DNA of 43,777 nt from Egicoccus sp035462025. Lineage in GTDB: Bacteria; Actinomycetota; Nitriliruptoria; Nitriliruptorales; Nitriliruptoraceae. This document shows positions 32,296-40,288 of the stretch, piece by piece (position 1 is the stretch's first letter; each line of letters begins with the position of its first letter). The translations under genes were made by a program, and so were the position numbers. The notes beneath the pieces are model-generated. The model was not told the DNA's origin. It searched no databases and saw nothing but the letters and a program-made list of their open reading frames with translations. Location of the stretch: contig DATHUR010000189.1 in NCBI GenBank assembly GCA_035462025.1, forward strand, positions 1-43,777, in the 5' to 3' direction.

Positions 32296-33429
32296 ATGCG
32301 GGACGAGACGACCCAGCAGGAGGCGCCGATCGCCTCCGGCGTCACCACGCACGGCGAGCAACTCGGCGCCCGGGAGCCGGCGGCGGTCCGCGACCGCTCG
32401 GCGGGCGAGGTGATCATCGCGGTCGTGATCGCGGTGCTGCTCGGCGGTCTGCTCAACGCGCAGGACGTGCTCGCGACCGCCGAGCGCCAGGAACTGGGGC
32501 GGACCCGCGACATCGCGCTGACGTTCGCGGAACCGCTGGCCGCGGTCAGTTCGGCCCTGTGGCTCGACCGCCCGCGCGCTGCGATCGAGCAGGCGATGGG
32601 GCGCAGTGACGGGCCGGCAGGCGAAGACCCGGTCGTCGCCGCACCGGACGAGTCGGAGGCGCCCTCGGACCCGGCGCCCAGCGCCGACCCCACGTCCGAA
32701 CCCACGGCCGCGCCGGAACCGACCGACGAGCCCGAACCGGAACCCGAGCCCGAACCGACCCAGGAGCCGATCACCGCAGCCAACCCGCTCACGATGTATG
32801 TCGGCGGTGACTCGATGGTCGGGCAGTTCGGCGTCGCGATGGACGACCTGGCCAGCGACACCGGCGTCGTCGAGGTGACCGAGGTGCGCTACGAGTTCGG
32901 CAGCGGCATCAGCCGGCCGGACTTCATCGACTGGCCGGCCGTGCTCGCCGAGGTCAGCGCCACCCAGGACCCCGACGTCATGGTCCTGTACTTCGGCGGC
33001 AACGACGCCCAGCCGCTCGAGATCGACGGGACCGTCCGCCAGCCCGAGGACCCGGAGTGGCAGGAGGAGTACCGCCAGCGGGTCAGCGACCTGATGGACC
33101 AGCTCGTCGCGGCCGGCCATCGCGTCTACTGGATGGGGATGCCGATCGCCCGCAGCCCCGACCTCCAGGTCAAGCACCGCATGCTCAACGAGATCTACTC
33201 CAGCGAGGCCGAGGCGCGACCCCAGGTGACCTACGTCGACGTGTGGGAGCTGTTCGCCGGACCCGACGGCGAGTTCAGCGAGTACCTGCCCAACCAGAAC
33301 GGCGACGTGGTCGACATGCGCCTCGACGACGGCATCCACCTCACCACCGCCGGCGCCTACCGGGCCGCCCGTCCGGCGATGGCACGGATCATGGACGACT
33401 TCGACATCGAGCCGCCCGCCGACGAGTGA
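32296..33429 (+). CDS. Membrane-anchored SGNH hydrolase-fold protein (DUF459-like)
   Basis: A 377-residue protein with one membrane segment at about residues 38-58 and a long Pro/Glu linker to about 160. The SGNH domain follows: the GDSM block with Ser173 as nucleophile, the FGGNDAQPL block (Asn of block III), and the catalytic pair Asp345-Gly-Ile-His348 in DDGIHLTTAG. DUF459 proteins share this layout. Coupled to an MBOAT gene 10 bases upstream, it is probably the extracytoplasmic transferase or esterase that puts the acyl group on, or takes it off, a surface glycan, like AlgX/AlgJ or PatB. The gene converges on polA with a 22-base gap. Confidence 0.86.
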   Translation: MRDETTQQEAPIASGVTTHGEQLGAREPAAVRDRSAGEVIIAVVIAVLLGGLLNAQDVLATAERQELGRTRDIALTFAEPLAAVSSALWLDRPRAAIEQAMGRSDGPAGEDPVVAAPDESEAPSDPAPSADPTSEPTAAPEPTDEPEPEPEPEPTQEPITAANPLTMYVGGDSMVGQFGVAMDDLASDTGVVEVTEVRYEFGSGISRPDFIDWPAVLAEVSATQDPDVMVLYFGGNDAQPLEIDGTVRQPEDPEWQEEYRQRVSDLMDQLVAAGHRVYWMGMPIARSPDLQVKHRMLNEIYSSEAEARPQVTYVDVWELFAGPDGEFSEYLPNQNGDVVDMRLDDGIHLTTAGAYRAARPAMARIMDDFDIEPPADE

Positions 33430-33451
33430 CGCGCCCGGGTCGATGGCATGA

Positions 33452-36142
33452 TCAGTGCTTCTGGGCGTCGAACCAGGTCGGGCCGTAGGCGGTGTCGACG
33501 TCGAGCGGGACGGCGAGGTCGGCCACGCCGGACAACTCGGTGACCACGAGGTCGCGGGCGGCGTCGAGTTCGTCGTCGGGGACCTCGAGGACCACCTCGT
33601 CGTGGACCTGCAGCAGTAGCTGGGTGCGCAGGCCCGAGCGGTCCAGCGCGTGCTGGAGCGTGATCATGGCCAGCTTGATGATGTCGGCGGCGGTGCCCTG
33701 GATCGGGGCGTTGAGCGCCATCCGCTCGGCCATCTGCCGCCGGTTGCGGTTGTCGCTGAGCAGGTCGGGCAGATACCGGCGACGGCCGAACAGCGTGGTG
33801 GTGAACCCGTCGCGGCGGGCCTGCTCGACGGCCGCGTCGAGGAACGAGCGCACTTTCGGGAACCGGGCCATGTAGGCATCGACGATCTCGACCGCCTCGT
33901 CGGGCGGGATACCGAGTTGCTGACCGAGTCCGAACGGGGTCAATCCGTATGCGAGCCCGTAGTTGACCGCCTTGGCACGGTCGCGCAGCGGCCCGTCGAC
34001 CTGGTCGAGCGGCAGGTCGAACACCTTGGCCGCGGTGGTGGCGTGGATGTCCTCGCCGGACGAGAACGCATCCAGCAGCCCGTCGTCGCGCGACAGGTGG
34101 GCCATGATCCTCAGTTCGATCTGCGAGTAGTCGGCGATCAGCAACTGCGCGAACCCCTCGCCCGGGATGAACGCGCGGCGGATCTCGCGGCCCTCCTCCC
34201 GGCGGACGGGGATGTTCTGCAGGTTCGGATTGGACGACGACAACCGGCCGGTCGCCGCGATCGTCTGCGACAGCGTCGTGTGGATGCGGCCGGTCTCGGG
34301 GTCCACCAGCGGCGGCAGCGCGTCGACGTAGGTGGTGAGCAGCTTCGAGGTCTCGCGCCACTCCGAGATCGCGTCGATGATGGGGTGCAGGCCGGCGAGG
34401 TTCTTCAGCGCCTGCGCATCGGTGGTGTAGCCGGTCTTGATCCGGCGGGTCTTGGGCAGCCCGAGCTCGTCGAACAGCACGGCCTGGAGCTGCGGGCCCG
34501 AGCCGATGTTGAACTCGCGGCCCGCGTGGTCGTGGACCTCGCGTTCCATCTCGGTGACCCGGCGGGCGAGCCGTTCGCGGATCTCGTCGAGCACGTGCAG
34601 GTCGATGGTCACCCCGGCCCGCTCCATCCGCGCGAGCACCGGCGCGAGCGGCAGTTCGATCGTCTCGTTGAGCTTCGTCTGGCCGCGCTCCTCGAGCTGC
34701 TCGGCCAGGTAGGTGGCGAGTTCGAAGGTCGCCTCGGCCCGTAGTGCCCGCTCCTCCCAGGGGTCGTGCTCCTCGACGTCGAGGCTGAGCTGGTCGCCGG
34801 CGTCGGCGGCCTCCTCGGGCGAGATCGTGCGCTGCAGGTACTGCAGGGCGAGCCGTTCGAGGTCGAAGGTGCGCTGCTCGGGGTTGAGCAGGTAGGCGCC
34901 GAGTTCGGTGTCCAGCGTGACGCCCGACACGGTCCAGCCGCGCGCGTGCGCGGCATGGTCGAGCGTCTTTGCGTCGTGGGTGACCTTGGCGTGGGTCGGG
35001 TCGGCCAGCACGGTTGCGAGCGCGTCGAGGTCGGTGGCGTCGAGATCGTCGATACGGGCCGACGCGGGGTCACGGTCGGGCGCGGCCACGGCGAGCGCCG
35101 TCAGCGTCACGTGCGGCACCCGGTCGGCGACGATCGGCACGATCGCCAGCGGCTGGGCGGCGCCGTCGAGCCACGCCTTCAGCCCGCCCGCCTCGAGCCG
35201 CGTGGGGGCACGCTCGAACTGTTCGGCCGCCGCCTCCTCCTGCTCGCCGAGTACCTCCTCGACGAACCGGTCGTACAGCGCCCGGAACTCGAGCGAGCCG
35301 AACAGCGCGCGTACCGCCGCCGTGTCGATGTCGCCGAACCGCAGGTCGGACAGGTCGGCGTCGCAGTCGACGTCACGCCGCAGGCGCATGATCCGCTGGT
35401 TGGTACGGACCTGCTGCTCGTGCTCGACCAGCATCGCGGGCACCTTCTTGCCCGAGATCTGGTCGATGTTGGCGTAGATGCCGTCGATGTCGCCGAACTG
35501 GTTGACCAGCTTGGCCGCGGTCTTGTCCCCCACGCCGGGAACCCCGGGCAGGTTGTCGGAGTTGTCGCCGCGTAGGGCGGCGAGGTCGACGTAGCTACCG
35601 GGGCGCACCCCGTAGCGGTCCTCGACCGCGTCGGGGGTCATCTCGGCCATCTCGCTGATGCCGCGCAGGGTGTAGAGCACGGTCAGGTGCTCGTCGACCA
35701 ACTGCATGGCGTCGCGGTCGCCCGTGACGATGTAGGCGTGGAAACCCTCGCCGACGGCGCGTTGCGCGAGGGTGGCCAGCACGTCGTCGGCCTCGACGCC
35801 CGCGACCTCGATGATCGGGATCTCGAGGACCTCGAGGACCTGTTTGATCAGATCGACCTGGGGGCGGAACTCGTCGGGCGCGCTGACCCGATTGGCCTTG
35901 TACTCCGGGAACGCCTCGGTGCGGGCCACGTCGCGACCCTTGTCGAACGCGACCGCGATGGCGTCGGGGTGCCGGTCCCCCAGCATCTTGATCAGCATCG
36001 AGGTGAAGCCGTACACCGCGTTGGTGAGCTGCCCGGTCTGGGTGCGCAGGGTGTCGGGCAGGGCGTAGAAGGCGCGGTACGCCAGGCTGTGGCCGTCGAG
36101 CAGCATGAGCGAGCGGCGGTCGGTCTGTGGGGACGGGCTCAC
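33452..36142 (-). CDS. polA: DNA polymerase I
   Basis: An 896-residue Pol I. GTG 36142 has GAGGTG upstream; the open frame beyond is not polymerase. Domains: a 5-prime nuclease (about residues 12-300, with LMLLDGHSLAYRAFYALP, GDRDAMQLV and LRGDNSDNLPGVPGVGDKTA), a remnant 3-5 exonuclease domain (about 310-500) and the polymerase (about 510-896). Polymerase motif A is LIADYSQIELRIMAHLS, motif B RAKAVNYGLAYG and motif C LLQVHDEVVLEVP. The exonuclease lacks the metal-binding DxE motif (VTLTALAVA stands where FDTET is expected), so proofreading should be absent. Tyr728 occupies the place of E. coli Phe762. Confidence 0.96.
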   Translation of the reverse strand: MSPSPQTDRRSLMLLDGHSLAYRAFYALPDTLRTQTGQLTNAVYGFTSMLIKMLGDRHPDAIAVAFDKGRDVARTEAFPEYKANRVSAPDEFRPQVDLIKQVLEVLEIPIIEVAGVEADDVLATLAQRAVGEGFHAYIVTGDRDAMQLVDEHLTVLYTLRGISEMAEMTPDAVEDRYGVRPGSYVDLAALRGDNSDNLPGVPGVGDKTAAKLVNQFGDIDGIYANIDQISGKKVPAMLVEHEQQVRTNQRIMRLRRDVDCDADLSDLRFGDIDTAAVRALFGSLEFRALYDRFVEEVLGEQEEAAAEQFERAPTRLEAGGLKAWLDGAAQPLAIVPIVADRVPHVTLTALAVAAPDRDPASARIDDLDATDLDALATVLADPTHAKVTHDAKTLDHAAHARGWTVSGVTLDTELGAYLLNPEQRTFDLERLALQYLQRTISPEEAADAGDQLSLDVEEHDPWEERALRAEATFELATYLAEQLEERGQTKLNETIELPLAPVLARMERAGVTIDLHVLDEIRERLARRVTEMEREVHDHAGREFNIGSGPQLQAVLFDELGLPKTRRIKTGYTTDAQALKNLAGLHPIIDAISEWRETSKLLTTYVDALPPLVDPETGRIHTTLSQTIAATGRLSSSNPNLQNIPVRREEGREIRRAFIPGEGFAQLLIADYSQIELRIMAHLSRDDGLLDAFSSGEDIHATTAAKVFDLPLDQVDGPLRDRAKAVNYGLAYGLTPFGLGQQLGIPPDEAVEIVDAYMARFPKVRSFLDAAVEQARRDGFTTTLFGRRRYLPDLLSDNRNRRQMAERMALNAPIQGTAADIIKLAMITLQHALDRSGLRTQLLLQVHDEVVLEVPDDELDAARDLVVTELSGVADLAVPLDVDTAYGPTWFDAQKH

Positions 36143-36286
36143 GACGGTGCACCTCGACGTGCGACGGCACGGGCCACCCCCGACGGGCGGACCTTGAGCC
36201 GCCGAGACTACTGATCGGGGGTGCCCCGCACCGTCCGGGTCGTACGCTCGCCGTGGGTCCCCGAACCGACGACCGAGGTGTGCCCC
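36143..36286. promoter_or_regulatory. Divergent upstream region of polA and the thioredoxin-TPR gene
   Basis: A 144-base gap between divergent genes, so it must serve both promoters. GAGGTG near 36276-36281 is the ribosome-binding site of the plus-strand gene, and GAGGTG on the minus strand near 36150-36155 that of polA. No confident -10/-35 pair or operator was recognised. Confidence 0.4.
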
Positions 36287-37144
36287 GTGAGCTTCTCGTT
36301 CTCCCTCCCGCGAACCGACGGCGGCGACCTGCCGCTGGTCTACGACGTCGACCAGGCCGGCTTCGAGGCCCAGGTCATCGAACGGTCCCACGCCGTGCCC
36401 GTCGTGGTCGACTTCTGGGCGGCGTGGTGCGGTCCGTGTCGCACCCTCGGGCCGATGATCGAGCAGGCGGTGCAGGCCCGTGGTGGCCGGGTCGTGCTGG
36501 CCAAGGTGGACGTCGACGCGAACCAGGGGTTGGCGCAGGCGTTCCGCGTCCAGGGGATCCCGCAGGTCCTGGGTTTCCGCGACGGCAAGGTGGTCGCGCA
36601 GTTCACCGGCGCACAGCCGGCGGCCGAGATCGAGCGGTTCCTCGACACCCTGGTGCCGAGTGAGGCCGACGTGCTGGTCAAGCAGGCGCGGGCGCTGCCG
36701 CCCGAGCAGGCCGAGGTCACGCTTCGTCAGGCGCTCGACGCCGACCCGAACCACCGCGAGGCCGCCATCGGACTGGCGGAACTGCTGATCGACGCCGACC
36801 CGGACGCGGCCCGTGACCTGGTGGCCCCGCACCGACCCGATCCGGCTGCCGAGGCGATCGTGACCCGGATCGACCTGGCCGATGGCGCCGGCGACCTCGA
36901 CGCCCTGCAGGCCACGGTCGACGCCGGTGAGGCCGACGCCGGGACGCTGCTCGCACTGGGGCGCGCCCGCGCGGCCAACGACGAGTACGAGGCGGCGATC
37001 GAGCACCTGCTGGCGGCCGTGGAACTCGGTGGCGAACAACGCGACGCCGCCCGCGAGCAACTCGTGGCCCTGTTCGGCGTCCTCGGCGACGCCGACGACC
37101 GTGTCCGTGCCGCCCGTCCCCGCCTGGCCAGAGCGCTCTTCTGA
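36287..37144 (+). CDS. Thioredoxin-TPR protein, CnoX/YbbN-like
   Basis: A 285-residue protein from GTG 36287. The thioredoxin domain (about residues 15-125) keeps the redox motif in DFWAAWCGPCRTLGPMI and the cis-Pro in VQGIPQVLGF. The C-terminal half (about 130-280) is helical with TPR-like repeats, e.g. AEVTLRQALDADPNHREAAIGLAELLIDADP and EYEAAIEHLLAAVELGGEQRDAAREQL. This is the layout of CnoX (YbbN), a chaperedoxin that protects unfolding proteins and cooperates with GroEL. Here the CxxC is complete, while E. coli CnoX lacks it, so a true thiol-reductase or -oxidase activity is possible. It is a cytoplasmic protein. Confidence 0.88.
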   Translation: MSFSFSLPRTDGGDLPLVYDVDQAGFEAQVIERSHAVPVVVDFWAAWCGPCRTLGPMIEQAVQARGGRVVLAKVDVDANQGLAQAFRVQGIPQVLGFRDGKVVAQFTGAQPAAEIERFLDTLVPSEADVLVKQARALPPEQAEVTLRQALDADPNHREAAIGLAELLIDADPDAARDLVAPHRPDPAAEAIVTRIDLADGAGDLDALQATVDAGEADAGTLLALGRARAANDEYEAAIEHLLAAVELGGEQRDAAREQLVALFGVLGDADDRVRAARPRLARALF

Positions 37145-37191
37145 TCGCGGCCAGCGCTCCTGTGGCAGACTGGGCTCGTTGCGGGGGTGGC

Positions 37192-37812
37192 GTGGGCCGG
37201 CTGAGAGTGCAGGTAGGGATCGCGGCGGTACTCGTCGTCGTGGGAGCCGTGTTGCTCATGGCGACCGCCCCGTCCGTACGGATTGCCGTGTCCCTCCGAG
37301 CCTTCGAGCACGAGGACCGCGCGACCCTCACGCGCCAAGCTGGACGTGCGACCGAGCGCCTCTCCTTGGGGGACCTGAGGATCGATCGTGTGAGCCTCGA
37401 CGCGGGTGAGGAGCGGTTCGTCCATCGGACAGGCAGTCCGCGGCCCGCCTATCCACGCGCCACGTTCCTCGTGGGCCAACACGGTGCCCTCTACGAGGAC
37501 GAATCCCCGGAGCCGGCGGCCTGGCGCTCCGCCGTCGCTCCCGCGGCTGCCGGTTTCACGGTCGGAGCCGTCCTTCTGTTCGCAGGCTTCGTCGTGGTGG
37601 CCACTGCGGCGGCGCGCCGGTCGAGGGCCCTGCGCACGGCGTCGACGCGGGGACTGGACCGGGCCGCCGAGATCGCATTCGGCCAGCGCGCCACCGACGC
37701 GCGCCCCGTCAACTGGGTCCCCGGTCAGGGGACGCACGGCAGCACGGGCGGACAAGTGCCGCCCTATGTGCCGTACAACCCCGACTGGGACCCGAAGCGC
37801 CGGATCAAGTAG
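37192..37812 (+). CDS. Hypothetical membrane protein with two helices
   Basis: About 206 residues from GTG 37192, which has a G-rich leader; an in-frame GTG at 37162 is the alternative. A membrane segment at about residues 7-26 is followed by an extracytoplasmic region of about 95 residues with no cysteines, a second membrane segment at about 123-144, and a basic, Gly/Pro-rich cytoplasmic tail ending in PPYVPYNPDWDPKRRIK. No family is recognised. The codon usage is a little less biased than in the neighbours, which may mean a young or transferred gene. It lies between cnoX-like and thioesterase genes. Confidence 0.65.
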   Translation: MGRLRVQVGIAAVLVVVGAVLLMATAPSVRIAVSLRAFEHEDRATLTRQAGRATERLSLGDLRIDRVSLDAGEERFVHRTGSPRPAYPRATFLVGQHGALYEDESPEPAAWRSAVAPAAAGFTVGAVLLFAGFVVVATAAARRSRALRTASTRGLDRAAEIAFGQRATDARPVNWVPGQGTHGSTGGQVPPYVPYNPDWDPKRRIK

Positions 37813-37844
37813 AACCCCTCCTCCCGGTGCTGCAGGAGGCGCGC

Positions 37845-38348
37845 GTGTCCCTCGAACCTCGTCCCGTGTCGGCGAGCCGCGTTCGGTTGGCCCGGGTGAT
37901 GCAGCTCACCGACGCGAACAACCTCGGCAACGTCCACGGCGGCGTGGTCATGCGTGAGGTCGACAACGCCGCCGGCATGGCTGCCGCGAGGCACGCGGGT
38001 TGCCCGGCGGTCACGGCCGGGATCGACGAGTTGTCGTTCCGTGCTCCCGTCTACGTCGGCGACCTGCTTATCGTTGAGGCCAGCGTCAACGCGGTCGGCC
38101 GCACGTCGATGGAGGTCGGTGTGCGCGTCGAAGCCGAGGACTGGAAGGGCGGCGAGCGGCGGCACACGACCAGCGCCTACCTCGTGTTCGTCGCGATCGA
38201 CGAGGACGGCCACCCGGTCGAGATCCCGCCGCTGCTCACCGAGACCGACGAGGAACGCCGCCGCGAGGCCCAGGCCCAGATCCGCCGCCAGGTCCGCAAG
38301 GAACGCATCGCCAGGATCGGCGAGTGGCGCCCCGAGCCGGGCCCCTAG
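37845..38348 (+). CDS. Acyl-CoA thioesterase, hotdog fold (YciA/BFIT type)
   Basis: A 167-residue protein; GTG 37845 is preceded by AGGAGG with good spacing. The hotdog core is seen in VMQLTDANNLGNVHGGVVMREVDNAAGMAAARHAG, where the Asn-x-x-Gly-x-x-HGG motif near residues 23-33 is the YciA/acyl-CoA thioesterase active-site region. LSFRAPVYVGDLLIVEASV follows. It hydrolyses acyl-CoA in the cytoplasm; chain preference is unknown. The C-terminal 40 residues are highly charged and helical (EERRREAQAQIRRQVRKERIA), a common tail of this subgroup. It converges on the ABC transporter gene at 38351 with a 2-base gap. Confidence 0.88.
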   Translation: MSLEPRPVSASRVRLARVMQLTDANNLGNVHGGVVMREVDNAAGMAAARHAGCPAVTAGIDELSFRAPVYVGDLLIVEASVNAVGRTSMEVGVRVEAEDWKGGERRHTTSAYLVFVAIDEDGHPVEIPPLLTETDEERRREAQAQIRRQVRKERIARIGEWRPEPGP

Positions 38349-38350
38349 GG

Positions 38351-39106
38351 CTACAGCACCATCTGCAGGAACCGGCGCGTCCGCTCGTGCTGCGGGTCGG
38401 TCAGGATCTGTTCGGGCGGACCCTCCTCGACCACCACCCCACCGTCCATGAAGACGACGCGGTCGGCGACCTCGCGGGCGAAGCCCATCTCGTGGGTGAC
38501 CACCATCATGGTCATGCCCTCGTCGACCAGCTTGCGCATCACCTCGAGCACCTCGCCGACGAGTTCGGGGTCGAGTGCCGAGGTCGGCTCGTCGAACAGC
38601 ATCATGTCCGGGTCCATCGACAACGCCCGAGCGATGGCCACCCGCTGCTGCTGCCCGCCCGAGAGGTGGGCCGGGTAGGCCTCGATCTTGTCCGACAACC
38701 CCACGCGTTCGAGGTTGCGCCTCGCCACCTCGATCGCCTCGGCCTTCGAGCGCTTCTTGACCCGCTTCTGCGCCAGGGTCAGGTTGCGCAGCACCGACAG
38801 GTGCGGGAACAGGTTGAACGACTGGAACACCATGCCGATCCGGCTGCGCAGCGCGTCCACGTCGGCGTCGGGGTCGGTGATGTCCTCCCCCTCGATGAAG
38901 ATCTGGCCCGCGGTCGGCTCCTCCAGGCGGTTCACGCAGCGCAACAGGGTCGACTTGCCCGAGCCCGAGGGGCCGATCACGCAGACGACCTCGCCGTGGC
39001 CGACGGTGAAGTCGATACCGCTCAGCACCTCGAGGTCACCGAACGACTTGTGCAGGTCGCGGACCTCGATCGCGTGGGTCGCCGCGGGGGCCGATGCGGT
39101 GGTCAT
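38351..39106 (-). CDS. Polar amino-acid ABC transporter ATP-binding protein (GlnQ-like)
   Basis: A 251-residue ATPase from ATG 39106. Walker A is GPSGSGKST (about residues 41-49), the signature LSGGQQQRVAIARAL (about 143-157), Walker B MMLFDEPTSALD and the H-loop VVTHEMGFA. The wording matches the GlnQ/HisP/ArtP group. The permease and binding protein of the same system lie upstream on the strand, but a 293-base gap with a strong hairpin (39332-39371) separates this gene, so it probably has its own promoter or relies on read-through. Confidence 0.92.
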   Translation of the reverse strand: MTTASAPAATHAIEVRDLHKSFGDLEVLSGIDFTVGHGEVVCVIGPSGSGKSTLLRCVNRLEEPTAGQIFIEGEDITDPDADVDALRSRIGMVFQSFNLFPHLSVLRNLTLAQKRVKKRSKAEAIEVARRNLERVGLSDKIEAYPAHLSGGQQQRVAIARALSMDPDMMLFDEPTSALDPELVGEVLEVMRKLVDEGMTMMVVTHEMGFAREVADRVVFMDGGVVVEEGPPEQILTDPQHERTRRFLQMVL

Positions 39107-39331
39107 TGCCAGCCTGTCCCTGGTCCGGTGCGTCGCGGCAGCCTACTCACGGCGACCGGAACCGGGCCGCCGGTCGGGCCAAAGCGTCACGAACGTCCAA
39201 CGCGGTCGTAACCCGGACGGAACACAGCACTGGCACCGTACGTCTCGTCATCCGCCAGTGACACCGACCACATCGGGCGGCGGGGCCGCTCCTCTCCCGC
39301 TCGGCCCTCGCCGCGGTGGTCGATCCAACAA

Positions 39332-39371
39332 GACGAGCGCCGTCCGACCTCTCCCGCGGGCGGCGCTCGTC
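39332..39371 (-). terminator. Hairpin between permease and ATPase genes
   Basis: GACGAGCGCCG (39332-39342) and CGGCGCTCGTC (39361-39371) form a perfect 11-base stem with an 18-base G+C-rich loop. It lies 28-68 bases after the permease stop (minus strand), and TTGTTGG follows it on that strand. A terminator or processing site is likely. The rest of the gap 39107-39399 shows no coding sequence I trust. Confidence 0.6.
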
Positions 39372-39399
39372 GTTTGCTTCCCGAGCCAGCCCACCGCGA

Positions 39400-40185
39400 T
39401 CAGCGGGAGCGGCGGTTGCGGCGTTCGAGGACCGCGACCAACTGGGTCATCGGGATCGTGATCAGCAGGTAGACCGCACCGACCACGATCAGTGGGGTCG
39501 GGTTGGCGTTGCCCTGCAGCAGGTCCCGACCGAACTTCAGCAGTTCCTTGGACTGGACGGTCACGCCGAGCACGAACAGCAGGGAGGTGTCCTTGATGAG
39601 CAGGACCAGTTCGTTGGTCATGGGCGGGATGATGATGCGGAACCCCTGCGGGATGATGACCGAGGTCATGGCCCACGAGTGGCTCATGCCGAGCGAGCGC
39701 GCCGCCTCCATCTGGCCCTTCGGCACCCCTTCGATGCCGGCCCGGATCGTCTCGGCCATGTAGGCCGCCGCGACCAGGCCGAGTCCGAGCGTGATGCTGA
39801 GCAGGGTCGGCCAGTCCCGGGTGCTGCGGAACGCCAGGGGGACCCCGTAGCCGATCAGGAAGATCGTCAGCAGCGCCGGCAGTCCGCGGAAGATCTCGAT
39901 GTAGATCGTCGACACCCACCGGTAGGGAGCCACCGACGACAGGCGCATCAGGGCGAGCATGAGTCCGAGCGCCAGTCCGAACGCGAAGGCGAGCGCGGTG
40001 TACAGCAGGGTGTTGACCGCAGCGACCGTGAGCACCTCGGGGAACATCGCCCGGGCGATCTCGACGTTGAAGAAGTAGCGCCCGATGAGTTCCCAGTCGG
40101 CGAACAGCGCCAACAGGCCGACGCCGAGCACGAACAGGGCATAGTTCGCCGCACGGACCAGTTGCTGCCGGCGACGCTTCGTCAC
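39400..40185 (-). CDS. Polar amino-acid ABC transporter permease (HisM/GlnP-like)
   Basis: A 261-residue membrane protein from GTG 40185, with AGGGG upstream. It has five to six hydrophobic segments. The first 70 residues carry the long periplasmic-side extension seen in some actinobacterial GltK-like permeases. The EAA coupling motif is EAARSLGMSHSWAMTSVIIPQGFRIIIPP (about 160-188), and the inner-membrane segment LRGLPALLTIFLIGYG precedes it. It forms a homodimer (no second permease gene is nearby) with the GlnQ-like ATPase. The exact amino acid cannot be told. Confidence 0.88.
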   Translation of the reverse strand: MTKRRRQQLVRAANYALFVLGVGLLALFADWELIGRYFFNVEIARAMFPEVLTVAAVNTLLYTALAFAFGLALGLMLALMRLSSVAPYRWVSTIYIEIFRGLPALLTIFLIGYGVPLAFRSTRDWPTLLSITLGLGLVAAAYMAETIRAGIEGVPKGQMEAARSLGMSHSWAMTSVIIPQGFRIIIPPMTNELVLLIKDTSLLFVLGVTVQSKELLKFGRDLLQGNANPTPLIVVGAVYLLITIPMTQLVAVLERRNRRSR

Positions 40186-40240
40186 GGTTGATCCCCTGTC
40201 GATCCGGCCGGGCGGGCGAACGGTAGCGGAGCCGATACGC

Positions 40241-40270
40241 GCGAGGGGGACCGTTTCCGGTCCCCCTCGC
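40241..40270 (-). terminator. Perfect 13-base hairpin between binding-protein and permease genes
   Basis: GCGAGGGGGACCG (40241-40253) pairs with CGGTCCCCCTCGC (40258-40270) around a 4-base TTTC loop (GAAA on the minus strand, a stable tetraloop). It lies 19 bases after the binding-protein stop. It has no U-tract. Such elements commonly reduce read-through or protect the upstream mRNA, so more binding protein than permease is made. Confidence 0.8.
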
Positions 40271-40288
40271 CTGCTGTCCTTCGTCGGG

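Noticed and set aside
28147..33339. A very long open minus-strand frame of about 1730 codons
   Set aside because: It runs opposite to well-supported plus-strand genes (PASTA, DUF4015, MBOAT, SGNH) and reads as Arg/Asp/Val/Gly-rich shadow sequence; only the part from 28664 downward is coding, in another gene.
36143..37060. Upstream extension of the polA frame by about 306 codons
   Set aside because: It has no polymerase or nuclease similarity, opposes the thioredoxin-TPR gene, and the GTG at 36142 has a good ribosome-binding site.
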